This document shows, piece after piece, positions 35,523 to 48,034 of a stretch of DNA of 64,000 nucleotides. Made by a program: the position numbers and the translations under genes. The DNA comes from Glycine soja (taxonomy: Eukaryota; Streptophyta; Magnoliopsida; Fabales; Fabaceae). The DNA lies in NCBI RefSeq assembly GCF_004193775.1, contig NC_041012.1, forward strand, positions 9,445,223 through 9,509,222. The letters run 5' to 3'. The notes under the pieces were generated by a model. The model was given only the letters and a program-made list of their open reading frames with translations, did no database searches and was not told the DNA's origin. Each line of letters opens with the position of its first letter. Position 1 is the stretch's first letter.

Positions 35523-35739
35523 TGTTGAATTCTGTTTTTTTTTCCTGTTAGTTAGTTTCTTTTCTGTTAAAGTTAGTTAGTTAGTTTTCTGTTAGTTAGT
35601 TTCCTGTTATAGATACAGCCAACTCTATATAAGCTGAGTTCCCTTTGTATTTGGTATTTTTTTGATAATGAGAAATGATGAGCACAATGTTGTTTCTCTT
35701 CCAAATCTATCTTTCCCTTCCAAATTTATATTTTCTACC
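35523..35739 (+). repeat. 3' LTR, copia element
   Basis: 217 bp, preceded by GAGGGGGG. It carries an extra TTAGTTAGTTTCCTG-type block relative to the 5' LTR. Confidence 0.9.
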
Positions 35740-38700
35740 GCCTTTTAACTGAAAGCTCAAGAAAGCCAGTAGAAATATGAATTTGAGACACACAAATTCC
35801 TCCATAGAAAAATATAAGATTTATTTAATTATTTATTTTTATAAATCATATTTTTCCATCAATGTACTCTATAGGATAAATTGATAAAGCAATGACAGTT
35901 CTGTACTGAGAGATAGAAGAAAATATCAAGAGAAAGAAGTTACGGAGAAACAGTATGACAACATAAAGAAACATGAGATATTTTCCTGAAAGAGCCAGAA
36001 TAGAAAATCTACATTGAAACCAGTATTTGCAATGTGCTCACTTGTATCTTATTTTCATCTTCCGAATCTACTACTATTTTGGCATTTGTTAAGATGGCTG
36101 AAATTTCGTTGGAATCTGTAATTGATGCTTCTTAACCTACAAGGCAAGAGCATGATAATATATTAATATCATTATAGCACTAGCTTTAACTCACAGCAAA
36201 ACAATTCATAAGAGCTCCAGCAAAGGAAAATGGATCCAAAAGTTACCTGAATTAAGAGCTGAAATTGGTATAGTGAGATCAGATGTCTGATAGTTGTCTC
36301 AGTGCTGGTGGGACTAGAAAAAACACCTAAGCTGCATGGAAGAACATTATAGCAAAATAAATAAGCCGTATCATAGGGTTGCTAATGGTGAGTGAAGTAA
36401 TTTGAGTACCTCGTCCTCTTGGACAGAGTGAAACCGAGAGAAAAAGTGGCTCTGGATTTTGCATTTGGAATGGAAAGAACGTGAATGCAGCATGTTTTAG
36501 TTCTAGAGAATGGGCAAGTTGTGAAAGAACCAACTCCAAAATGTTATGGAATTGGACTTGGAAGCCATCATCATGTTATTGTTCATCTTCGTGTCGTGTC
36601 TCTCTCCCACAGTCCTTTACTGAACTGATGACTTATCCCTTACTCTTTTTGAGGTTTTGCGTTTGCCGCAACAAAGCGGGGTCCATGATCCAATTCCAAT
36701 TTCCAAACTACCACTATTTTCAGGGACAGCTATCTATTTTTCTCTAATGTGGCTTTAGTATCATTTTAATATTATGAAAATTATTTAAAATGATAATCTC
36801 AATCAATAATATGATTAACTTCATGCAAGACTTACACTAATTGTATAAATATTTCCCTCAACATCATCGTCCAATCAACTTTTCTTGAGAACGGGAAATT
36901 GAAAATTCATGGGTCAAGATGTTGACTTTTGTATGATCTTGAAAATTGAAAACAGAAACAATTACTGAGGATCAGGATGAACATATACATAGTCATTTTG
37001 ACTGGTATCTGGCACTGACTTCTCAATATTTGACTTTTCCTGCCACCAAAACATCAATGGCGTATAAAAATTATGAAGAAAAAAAATCTATAAATCAAAC
37101 ATTCTCCAAGTCTATCAACTAAATATAAAGTTAAAAATCCAATTAGCGTTTAACTGCCCATAATTTCGGTCCTTTGATAAGGATTAGCATTTAATTGCCC
37201 AGTGCCATGACTCGTGGCATTTCTTTCCCAATAGTTCGAACTATATTTAACACCTCGGAATCCAGTAGCATTTTCTGGAGACGAAAATTCACTACTACTC
37301 TTTCCCATTTATCCATTAAAATCACCAAAAAGTTACCGACTTTACAGCCATTAGTAGCTAACTATCTGGAATTTCTTCAGCTGTGTACGTCTTTGTCAAA
37401 TGTTAAATAACCTTATGGTATAAAAATTATTTAAATTTTAAAAATATTTTTGTGGATGAATAAGAGAGAGTAATTTTAAGACTTGATTATTAATTTAGTT
37501 GTTAAATTATTTAAAATATATTAATTTTAGTTCTCAAATTTTAAATCACTCCTATCAGGTTCTTTAATCGTTAAAAATGTCTCAATTAAGTCTTTTCTGT
37601 TGGAGGACCTTCCTTCATCCTTTGCTGGCACAGCTCCAAACTTATCCGAATTGGAGCTCTGGGAAATAATAGCCTGTGAGATGCTCGTCATTATAATGAG
37701 GGGTGTAAATGAATCTCTCATTTTTTAAAAGTTACATATAAATAATATATTGAATATGTAAAATTTGCCCTCCCCTAATTTCGTGCATTTGACCATGTTC
37801 ATAAGTTTTTACACCTTTCATAATATTAATTATTAATTTTATTTTTTAAAAATAAGTTGCTCTCCTGACTTAGGATCTAGTCGGAGTTTAGGGTCATTTT
37901 TGCTTCTTGTCTATCATAATCTCGAGGGGTGCTCCGATCATCATCGTTGTCCAATTGAAATTGGATTTGGAAAATTATAATTTTTAACAGCTTTTAGCCG
38001 CTAGAATATAAGACCTTTCATACAAGTTAACTAAGTAATTTCCGGCAATTATTAACTACCAAAAAAAGTAATAAAATAAAATAATAAAAATAAAAATAAT
38101 GTCATATCATTATTTAAGGACCAAAATAGACGAGAAGAACAAAAACATTCAACAAGAAAAAAGTTCAAACATATTGATCAATTGTCAAAAAATTTAAAGA
38201 TCAAAATCAAATATTAAACTAAAAACATAATTTATCATCTTTTGTAATTTTATTTCATGTTAACTTAATTTCTTTTGGTCCATTGCTTAGGGTTTAAGTT
38301 TAACTTTAATTTCGTCACTAAGTTGCTGCCTATCCAACTAGCATGTCCTTGCTTTGTTTTTATCTAATTATTTTAGACATTAATATTCACCATAAAATTT
38401 ATCCTTGATTAAATCTTAGACCTGGCCTTTATCTTTTTCAATGTCGTTAATCATATTTCTCAAGCAGCTATATTCATGTTAATCATTAATTAAAACGCCC
38501 TCTAAACCAACAAAGTTAGAAGATGAAGCAGAGTTGGAGAAAATGGTGATAAAAAAATAGTACTAGTATTTAGAGGATTAAATAGAACACAAAAGTAGAA
38601 ATCCAAACTAAATTTCAAATCAAATTTAGAGGACAAAAATTACAAATTGGTAAATAAGTACTAAAACTATAAAGTTACTTTATTGATAATGAAAAGTAAG

Positions 38701-39614
38701 TTCAATTGTAAAAATATAAATATTGAAAACTTCCCATCTTAAAACCATAAACTACATTCCATCCTAGCAAGAAGTAGTTGGTTAATCGAATAGTATCGAA
38801 CTAAATTTTCTTAATAAGATTTAAGATTTAAGTTTTGTGAATGAAAAAAATATAATTAGATGAGAAGAATTTTACTAGATGATTAGCTAGATTTTCTGAC
38901 AGAAATTAATGATCGGCAAAATCAATAAATATTTCATACTAATAACACGGTTTAAAAAAAAAACTACATCCCGCTCTTGAATTAATCCTTAATGCATCTT
39001 TCATTATATTTAAATTGCTTTTTATACAAAAGTATTTACAATTTGAAAAAAAAAATTAAATTAATAAAATTTAAGATTGTACAAGAGATTTGGATCTACT
39101 CGCACAACATTTCAATAATAACCAAGTTTGATTGCATAGTTTATTAGAGCAGTAGTTAAATTTTTAAAAGTTTTTAATTTTATCGTATATTTTTTAATTT
39201 TCCTCTTTAAACGTTGAGCCTACAAAACCTATCTAAATTAAAAAGTTAATGGAAGTGAATAACTAATCTAATCATCTTCTTTTTTCTCATGTTATTGGTA
39301 TTGAATATTAATTAATTTTATTGATGATTAATCCTTGTTAATAAATTTGCTAGTCCAATCTTAATGAAATTTTTTTCTTTCAATCATATTTTTTCATTCA
39401 TAAAATTCGAATTCAAAATTTTATATAAAAAAATCAAATTCAATATCATTCACATAAACTAGTTGTTGGTATATGCCTTAAAAAAAACTACTTGTTGGTA
39501 TATAGCTAATAACTAATCTAAACTAGGCCCTAAATACACTATTTTTTCCTAATTTAAATATAGCTAGAGTGGCGGTAGCGTGGCCGTGTCGGCCGGGCAA
39601 CTTACGCCACTAAA

Positions 39615-39750
39615 GTCAAAAGTAAACGATGTAGGCTATACTCATGTTATTGTCTTTTTAGTTTAGTTTTTACATGTACAAGTCAGAAGAAGAATATCAA
39701 TGTCGATCCACATTCAATTATCGGTATACAAATGAAAGCCATAAAGTCAA
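39615..39750 (-). promoter_or_regulatory. Two W-box cores upstream of the chitinase
   Basis: AGTCAA at 39614-39619 and again at 39745-39750, i.e. TTGACT on the minus strand. This is the WRKY-binding core common in defence promoters. Short motifs, so suggestive only. Confidence 0.4.
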
Positions 39751-39878
39751 AATCTAAACCCCGTGTAATTTACGCTTTTCTATTCTAGAATGGGACATAC
39801 TCTTCTTATCTCGCCAAGTTCGTATAGAAATCTGAAATTTCCTTTCCTAAAGTTCAAAGTCCTAGCTAGCATTAACAC

Positions 39879-39886
39879 TATAAATA
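39879..39886 (+). promoter_or_regulatory. TATA box of the chitinase gene
   Basis: TATAAATA about 80 bp upstream of the chosen ATG (39967). Its position excludes the in-frame ATG at 39790, which would lie upstream of the transcript. Confidence 0.7.
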
Positions 39887-39966
39887 GACCTCCCTTTTGC
39901 TCTCAATCCTCAACCACCTTGTCTATCAAACATTATAATTTCTATTACATACATTTTGTAGCTAGG

Positions 39967-41353
39967 ATGAGCAAGTTACTACTCATTCGTGTTGCTGGGT
40001 TCGTGGCAACCTTTGTCACCATGGTGATGATGATGGTGCCCAAAAACGTGAGTGCCCAAAACATAGGTGATGACATCGTCACACAAGACTTCTTCAACAG
40101 CATAATCAGTCAGGCTGATGATGGTTGTGCAGGGAAGAACTTCTACTCACGAGATGCTTTCCTTAATGCTCACAATTCCTACAATGAGTTTGGTAGGCTT
40201 GGTAATCAGGATGACTCCAAGCGTGAGGTTGCAGCTGCTTTCGCCCATTTCACCCATGAAACAGGACGTTAGTACTACTACTATACTTTTTTTATAGTTA
40301 ATTACTAGTACTAGGATTTATTTTTCTATATAATTTGAGTTTAATTTATAAGCATTGTCAGCGATCTCAGCATGGCCTTTGAAAATGTTTTGTGAACTAT
40401 GATCATAATTTTGGTCATAACGTCAAGGTTTTTCAAGTTTTTGCAGCCACAGCGTAACTATGAACATCAGTCATATTTGTTTTGTTTAGAATTTTTCATA
40501 ATATTAATAAATGTAACAAAACGGGAACCGCAATCGCATTCCATACTTAAAACCTTGATTATAGGATAAAAAGTTTTATACTATCAACTAATTAAAAATA
40601 ATTATAATAAATATTACTTTTAACATAATTATTATAAAAATCAATAAATTTAATAAATATAAAAATTTCTAGTTGGACGTCAGTTTTTACATTGTCGTGT
40701 AGTATTTATTCATAATATAATTATAAGAGAAAACAATCTACTTACTACCATAACTTATATTGTTTTTTAATTACAAAATATTATGTATATATGAGAATTT
40801 TGTTAGTGATGCTAACTTTTATAATATTATTCTAAAAATCATAACAATGATGATTAATTTCTTATTGATGGAGAGTATAAAAGTGCATATGAGCATTAAA
40901 CTTTATAATTATGAAGTGATTAATTAGCGTGGGCTTGTGCATGCAGATTTTTGCTACATAGAAGAGATTAACGGTGCATCAGGGGACTACTGTGACGAGA
41001 GCAACACCGAGTACCCATGTGCCCCTAACAAAGCGTACTATGGGCGTGGACCAATCCAACTATCATGGAACTTCAACTACGGACCAGCAGGGCAGAGCAT
41101 CGGATTTGATGGATTGAACGCTCCAGAGACGGTGGCCAATGACCCTGTTGTGTCCTTCAAGACAGCCTTGTGGTACTGGATGGAACATGTGCGTCCTGTC
41201 ATCAACCAGGGTTTTGGTGCAACCATTAGAGCTATCAATGGCCGACTTGAATGTGATGGTGCAAACCCTAGTACTGTTCAGGCTCGTGTTAATTACTACA
41301 CCCAGTATTGTTCACAACTTGGTGTTTCCCCTGGTGACAATCTTACTTGCTAA
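39967..41353 (+). CDS. GH19 endochitinase, class IV-like, no chitin-binding domain
   Basis: Hydrolyses chitin; secreted or vacuolar defence enzyme. Exons 39967-40267 (donor C|GTTAGT) and 40947-41353 (acceptor CATGCAG|) join in phase 1 to give 235 residues. A signal peptide of about 30 residues ends near VSAQ. The GH19 domain follows directly ([20 protein letters not shown]). The active-site segment HETGHFCYIEEI carries E98 and E107, spaced as the two catalytic Glu of class IV enzymes. Other family marks are [23 protein letters not shown]-type sequence and the C-terminal NLTC. The hevein-like chitin-binding domain expected after the signal peptide in class IV is absent. A TATA box supports the start. 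A pseudogene copy follows at 44771. Confidence 0.92.
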
Positions 41354-44300
41354 TTTATCAGTATAGATGGTTCCATATGATGACATCATACATTCATACG
41401 GTATATCTTAACATATATCAGAAAATAAACCATTCAAGGCTTACAGCCTTATTTTGATTATTAATGTAATTACTACTTTTGGGAATATTGTATCTGATTA
41501 CCATCGATATTGTGCATCCAATATTGAATAAAAATACGTTATTTCTGTGATAATTAGTTTGTAGCAGCCAGTTTAATTGCCAAGATATAAATAGGACTGA
41601 AATTTGAATGACAGGTTTTGGCCTATAATCAATAATCTTATTAACAAAATAGTTCACATATAGATTTTGTTGATGTTGAACCCTAATAAATAATAACGTT
41701 TGGTCTCACTGTTTGATATTGCTGTGTTTGCAATTTTATGACTTATAAATTCAAATTTTCATATGTCCTTATAAACTAAAAAATTAATAATCTATAAAAA
41801 AAAACAAGCAGGGTCATAACAATGTTGTTGTTAGTGATCTTATTATTATTATTATTATCATTTAAACAAAATGTTTAGTGTTGGCCACATCAACTAGCTT
41901 AGTGAAAATAGTATATATAATTAGTAAAAAATAGCTTCCATCTTATAATTTTTTTAAGGAATTGAATTAAATTTAAACTTAAATTCTCATAATTATTGTA
42001 TTATTAACTATCAAATTATTATCATTCTATTTATATAATAAATGTTCAGCCCTACAAATATCATGTTCCAGATTACTGGTCCTCACAATGAGAAAAACCC
42101 TCACCTAAAAGCCAATTTTATAGGAAGAAAAGATTATCAAGAACCATCTCAACATTGATTGACCAAAGGAACGTTATTTTACAAACAAATTACCAAAGCA
42201 TGACTCTTTTGAAACATTTTACCAATTTGGGACAATTAACACTAGAAAACTCTAGAATTCGAGTTTTCAGTTTCCATCTTCTTTTTCAGTTTCTGTTTCA
42301 GACATGCATATAGTTTCTCTCAGATTTATAGCTACGCATATTTACAAAGAAGACAATCATTGTGTACATGGTATTGCCAATTTGATTATGGATAATACTC
42401 AATCTTTTTGGCGAGAGACACAGTCCCCTCTTTTTGTTTAGAATCTTATGCCTGTATTCCCGTAATATTAAAGGGTCACCTACATGTTCTATTCTCCTTG
42501 ACATGAGTTTTGGTCTAATATCCCCATTATGTTTTGTTGCTTTCTTCTCTTAATAAATTTAGATTGGTTCTGGCATGTGATTTAGGAAGGATTGGGGTAC
42601 CAACATAGTTGGAATATTTCCCTTCCTTTTTCAAAAAAGAAAAAAAAAATCCATTTTGTGTGATTTCAATTATATGTACAGTTTGTCAATTTTGATGATT
42701 AATTTGTCAAAAATATCACAATTGAATTTTTTTAGCAATAAAATATCTCCACAATTAAAAAATGGATTAAATTAAAATCAAATAAAAATAAAAAGACCAT
42801 AATAGAACAAAAATAAATAATGACAGATCAAATTAAAAACAGAAAACAAGTTTAAAAAATCAAAATGCTAATTTTGTCCATAAATATGTTATGAATATGT
42901 ACAATTCCAATTTGTGTGAATTGCTAGCAATTGTACATTTGTTAGTAGTTAATTTTAAGCTACTGACGTTATTTATGATATTACTTTATTTGTGCTTCGT
43001 TAGGTTGCATTAGTTAAGAATTTTACCAATATATCATTAGTTGTAACTAATCAAACTTTTTGTAATTTAACATTAATTTTAAGCGTTCGAGCTAGGTGCT
43101 GTGTGGAGATAGAACTATGACAGCTTGTGATGTGTGTTTGACTCCTTTAATTTGTATCTTTCTCTTCCTTTCCTTATATAATATTATTTTTATTTGCCTT
43201 TAATAAAACATTAATTTTAAGCTTTTAATGTAACCGTGAAGAAGCTGAAAGTATGAATATCAACTTCATCATTTTTACTTACTTTTATAGGGGGGAAAGA
43301 GCAAGAGGATAGGAATTATGTTATTCTAGAAGTTTTTTTAATTTATAAGTTAAACGAATTTATTTATAATTTGAAAACCAACCTAAAACAAGACGTGCCA
43401 AAGTTAGTAAAGAAAGTTATTCTAGAAGGATTTCCTAATAAAATTATTTTATCCACTAACTTTTAATTTGTATAGATTAAATTTTATTAATTTAACTATT
43501 GAAACTTTGATATTAATTCAAGATTATGCACACAAAAGTTTTAAAAAGCCATATATTTATATTTTATAGTGATGTAATACTATTGTCAATATTTATTTAG
43601 ATTTTTAAATATACGTTCTATTAATATTATTTAATTTCATATCGAATAATTTTAAAATTTTATAAAATTTATAATTGAATATTATTTGTGTGTTAAAATT
43701 ATGCCTAATAAAAATTCTTAATCTAATTGTTACATTAATCAAATTTAATTTATAAAAAAATATTGAAAAGAATAAATTTTCTAAGATTTACCGCTGAATC
43801 TTGAAATAATAATAATTACAACCACTTCCCAATTTTCCTGTTATTCTTTACATACTGTTATAGGTCAGCCCACTCGCCCCTCCCCTGTTATTTATGCCTT
43901 CTATAATAGAATAGAATTCTAGCTAGTCTTGCAGTCAAAGTTCAAAATATTTTATAAACCAGAGACATAAATTTTACTTACTCCGTTTCTTAATTTCATA
44001 TTATACTACGTCACTACTTTTAGTTCACCTTAAAATATTTATCAATTTAAGAAATTAAATTTTTTTTTAATAATGTCTTAATTATCCATTAATATCTCAC
44101 TAAAAACTTAATGAATCTTGTTAGTAAGTCTCTAAGAATGGATCAATAAATAATTTTTTTTATTAACATTCGTCGTAGAATAATTGCATCGAAAATTATC
44201 ATAAAAACATGTGATGATATTTTTCTACAAAACTTATAAAAGGTTAAATTAATCTGGATCTTAGAATTATTTAACAATTTTTAATTAGATGCATGATTTT

Positions 44301-44770
44301 GTTAATTAGGTTCCTGAATTTGTAATTTTTTAATTAGGTCCATAAAGAAGAAATCTAATTAAAAAATAAATACAAATTAAAGAATTAAGTTAAAATAAAT
44401 AAATACAAGTTTAAGAACATAGTTAAAAAAAAAATTCAACCGAATTGAAATAAAAAATAATTTTATTCGACTCAAACAAAATTATGTTATACATATGATT
44501 TAAACAAAATAAAAAATAGTTCTGAAACACAATTAAAAATATAATAAAAGTTTAGGGAAGTGCAAAATAATTAAATTTTTATAAAATTAATCATTGTCTT
44601 AACACATTTACATTATTTTCCCAACTTAAAAGACAATCAATGAGAAACAGAAGGACTAGGAACATGCTATAAATAGAAGCAGCGCCAGCATCAGTGTGCT
44701 CTCAATTCCCAACCTTGTCTATCAAGTGTGATCACACATACATTAGTTTGAGAGAATTTTCCACAACAAG
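41354..44770. other. AT-rich spacer between chitinase copies
   Basis: Contains a short (TTA)n run near 41840 and otherwise featureless AT-rich sequence. The right end has the TATA box of the chitinase pseudogene (TATAAATA at 44668-44675). Confidence 0.6.
44668..44675 (+). promoter_or_regulatory. TATA box of the chitinase pseudogene
   Basis: TATAAATA about 100 bp before the pseudogene ATG, in the same context as in the intact copy. The promoter may still fire. Confidence 0.6.
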
Positions 44771-46547
44771 ATGATGGGGAACAAGGTGCATGACATTGGT
44801 GTCACAGGAGTGATGATGAGTGCCTTAGTGTTGATGATGGTGTCAAAGGGTGTGAGAGCTCAAAACTGTGGGTGTGAGGCAGCAAATACGGGTATTGTGG
44901 GAGTGGTGATGACTACTGTGGCATGGCAGAGGATGCAAACAGGGTCCTTGCTATAGCACAGGCACTGCCAAACCCAACGATGATGATTCCGTCGCCGACA
45001 TCGTCACCCCCGAGTTCTTCAACGCCATAATTGATGAAGCAGAAGACCATTGTGCTGGCAAGAATTTCTACTCACGAGATGCCTTCCTTGATGCTCTCAT
45101 TGCCTACAACCACTTTGCTAGGACTGCCTCTTCTTATGACTCCAAGCGTGAAATTGCAGCTGCTTTTGCTCATTTCACCCACGAAACCAGACGTTAGTAT
45201 TATTACTTACTACTCTTTCATTCAAATTTCTCCATATCCATGCACATTGCATGCATTAGGTAGAGGATAAAATTAAATAAAGTTTTTTAGGTGTTACATA
45301 TACACCCTTCTATACCAGACCTCAATCTAATTAAATTGATAAGAAATAAATTCATATCCTACAAAAAAAAAAAGTGGGTTCGATTTTCGTTGGAATGTGA
45401 TTATATTATTAGTGAATAATTTATAACGTAAGTGATATCTCTTTAAATCTTGAATCCCAAAATCAAATTCAGTTAAATTTAACCAGCCTGCAAGTTTCAT
45501 ATTTCAATAACATATTAATATGTCTAATAAAAGTATGCATTCAAGAATTGTGCAGATTATCTAAATGAAAATCTAATTCTTATTAGAAAATAACACCAAC
45601 GGTATGTAAACTATTTCTAAGTTTTGTTTTTTTAATATAAAAAGAAGCTATTCTAATTGTACAAAAAGTGAGATAAATAAATCTTCATGCTATATAAATG
45701 ATTACAACTAAAAATCAATTACCAATTAGTATGATTTACAGTTGGTAACACACACTTAACCCATGAAAGAGTATTTTTATTTGATTCTCACATAATATAT
45801 TATTTATAGAGAAGAGTGAGAATAAATGTGACTAATCCTGAATCAAACACTAGTCCCATGCATTTTATGATTCAAAAGATTGGAATTTATTCAAAAATCT
45901 TGTGTTTCCAGTGAGGAGGTAAATATCCTAATTTATAATGGTTAAAAAAACTAAAAAACAATTAAAATCTTACGATAATTTAAATTGTCCCATGACTTCT
46001 TAAGATCACATGATTTTCATGTTTTATTATAAAGCTTAATGGTATATATTTATCCTCCTTGTAGACTCTCAGAACCGTCCTTGAAAATCATATTGTTAGT
46101 AGTGTTGTTCTTGCATAAAAGTACTTTCTCATTTGAAATGTGTCTTGGGGATTCATATATATAAACTTTGTTAATGAATCATATTAATTAATGTGGCCAT
46201 GTGCATGCAGGTTTTTGCTACTTAGGAGAGATTGAAGGTGCATCAAAGAACTATTGTGGCAAAACCACCAAGAAGTACCCGTGTGCCCATGACAAAGGTT
46301 ACCATGGGCGTGAACCCATCCAACTATCATGGAACTTCAACTACGCATGGGAGAGCTGGATTGGATACGGTGGTGGCCAGTGACCCGTTATAGCCTTCAA
46401 GACCGCGTTGTGGGACTGGACGGAACATGTGCGCCCTATCATCAACCAGGGGCTTTGGTTCAACCATGAGAGCCATCAATGGTCATCTTGAATGTGATGG
46501 AGCAAACTCTGAAACTGCTGAGACATGGAGAAAACCTCACTTGCTAA
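44771..46547 (+). pseudogene. GH19 class IV chitinase pseudogene
   Basis: Tandem relative of the intact gene. It begins with a signal peptide (MMGNKVHDIG... VRAQNCGC) and enters a hevein-like chitin-binding domain that has a deletion and frameshift. In the shifted frame SKYGYCGSGDDYCG is still readable, but the starting frame stops at 44956. The GH19 part resumes near 44990 (SVADIVTPEFFNAIIDEAEDHC) up to the donor at 45192, and exon 2 starts at 46211. The active-site segment has changed from HETGHFCYIEE to HETRRFCYLGE. Exon 2 has a deletion after NFNYAWES and further frameshifts, and ends with a recognisable NLTC stop at 46545-46547. It cannot make an enzyme. Confidence 0.88.
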
Positions 46548-47452
46548 TTAAGTTATTTAAGTTCTACCAAATGTATCCATTGATAATTGGATATGGATAT
46601 GATAGGATAGATATATAATATCATACATAATTCGATTTTATATATGAGTAGTAGTGAATTAGCAGTGTTGGAAAGGGAAGAAGTTACATGTTTAATCCTT
46701 CCTCTATCATATATTATCATATCCACCATAAGATAAGGAGATCTAATTGTGTTAATTGTGTTTAACAGCAGAAGAGCAGAAGGAGTTTGCTTGTTTTTTT
46801 TCATAAAAGAGAGTATTAATCAGGTTGTTAGGGTATTAATCAGGTCGTTAGAGACACTAGGACCTGAGTTGACCATCAATGTTGCCTTAATTATAGATAA
46901 AAATTAGTATTTGACATCCCTAAACAATTACTATATACTCTAATTAATTGATGTTTGCGGTCCTCGTCACCCACTAACGTACCAATTTTAAAATTTTGAA
47001 ATATTTATTAATTCGCACTCATCTAAACTAGCCTAAGAGTAAAAGCACGACTTGGGTTGACTTGACGCAAATCTCTTTACCGCTGAATTATTATGTATCC
47101 TAAGTTTCTAACTGCTTTGGATATTGAGTTGTGGAATCTGACAGCACTTATATTGAAGGGGTGGAGTGGGAGAAATTAAGAAAAGGAGGAGCCACATTAT
47201 GTGCAGCTTTTAGACATATAGGGCTGAATCAAGGTGGAGGTGGAGTTTTTTTCCTGCCCATGGGAAAAATAAATTACCTATAATAAATTTATTAATTTTT
47301 ATCATAATTATTTTAAAAATTTAAAAATTATGTGTTGGTGACTTAACTTAATTTATGTACTAAATGAGTCGAATTTAAGGTGTAAATTGAATTTGTTAAA
47401 TAAATGAATTAAATTTAAATTATGTATAGATTAATTGATAGTATAAATTAAG

Positions 47453-47454
<2 letters not shown>

Positions 47455-47484
<30 letters not shown>
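47455..47484. repeat. (AT)n microsatellite, about 15 units
   Basis: Uninterrupted AT alternation of about 30 bp. Confidence 0.95.
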
Positions 47485-47489
<5 letters not shown>

Positions 47490-47994
47490 AAATTCGGAGT
47501 TGATACACATTAGGGTGGACGTGGTCAAAGTGAGCTCCTAGACTTCACACGTTGGTTACGAGAGTGACTTTTGTCAAGAAGATAGTAGAGGAGACCAATA
47601 AAACAAAAAACTCTGACGCTCAAGTAAATATATGAGTGAGGAGAATAAAGTAAATATATGCATACGAGAGCAAGTATATGTAAGCTCAAGGTGTGAGCAA
47701 ATGTGTTATGGGTTCGATATTGATAGGAGTGGAGTGTAGTTACGGGGTCCTTGTTTGTAGGAACTATTATAACCTTTATTGATAATGTTGTAGATAAACT
47801 GTAGTTTGTAGCTTATAGATAAAAACTAGAAGATAATTGTACGATAATGTGTGTCTGTGTAAATATGTAAATAATTAACTATTTGCCAGTAGATAAATGT
47901 ATTCAAATATATTTTCAAATATTAATATGTTAAAGATAACTTGTCAGGTAGGAAGCTCAGCTGCTAAGGACCGAGTGTCTGTGCTCCTCTTATA

Positions 47995-48034
47995 GTGTAT
48001 TTTGTGGGTGTCACGTGTATTTTGTGGGTGTTGA
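47995..48034. repeat. 20 bp tandem pair
   Basis: Two adjacent copies of GTGTATTTTGTGGGTGT with a variable three-base end (CAC, TGA). Confidence 0.8.

Larger units (their letters stand above)
30900..35739 (+). mobile_element. Ty1/copia LTR retrotransposon, decayed, in an intron
   Basis: 4840 bp, flanked by the 5 bp duplication GCCTT (30895-30899 and 35740-35744). The 5' LTR (30900-31099, 200 bp) and 3' LTR (35523-35739, 217 bp) share TGTTGAATTCT and TTTATATTTTCTAC ends. Their length difference lies in the GTTAGTTAGTT-rich part. The last base of the 3' LTR is C instead of A. A primer-binding site TGGTATCA at 31100-31107 matches the initiator tRNA-Met, and a polypurine tract GAGGGGGG lies at 35515-35522. 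It lies antisense to the host trigger-factor-like gene. Confidence 0.92.
28870..36539 (-). pseudogene. Trigger-factor-like chaperone gene with in-frame TGA and copia in an intron
   Basis: Plant trigger-factor-type family, a ribosome-binding chaperone or PPIase relative, probably plastid-targeted. Proposed exons: 36410-36539, 36247-36297, 36042-36130, 30310-30418, 29494-29507 (14 nt microexon), 29081-29182 and 28870-29004. All phases join to 209 codons plus stop. Family motifs: LRVDLTGDQTQKVFDRIL, APPVPGFRMQKGG, then GKSSK from the microexon, IPKDFLVQMLGEERVTKF, and STTQTQEQLKKSFKPGNEFG. Codon 150 (29126-29128) is TGA just after VTKF, where the family continues, so the product would lose its C-terminal third. 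Two donors are GC, after the microexon and at 29080-29079. Exon 2 needs a non-optimal acceptor, since the best-looking one gives a stop. The copia element fills most of the 5.6 kb intron 3. Probably a recent pseudogene, unless the TGA is a sequence error. Confidence 0.7.
36540..39966. other. Spacer with presumed divergent promoters
   Basis: Separates the trigger-factor-like gene (-) from the chitinase (+). AT-rich, with no ORF showing a recognisable domain. The right end holds the chitinase promoter. Confidence 0.6.

Noticed and set aside
39790..39966. In-frame ATG at 39790 as the chitinase start
   Set aside because: It is upstream of the TATA box and would not be in the transcript; the signal peptide begins at 39967.
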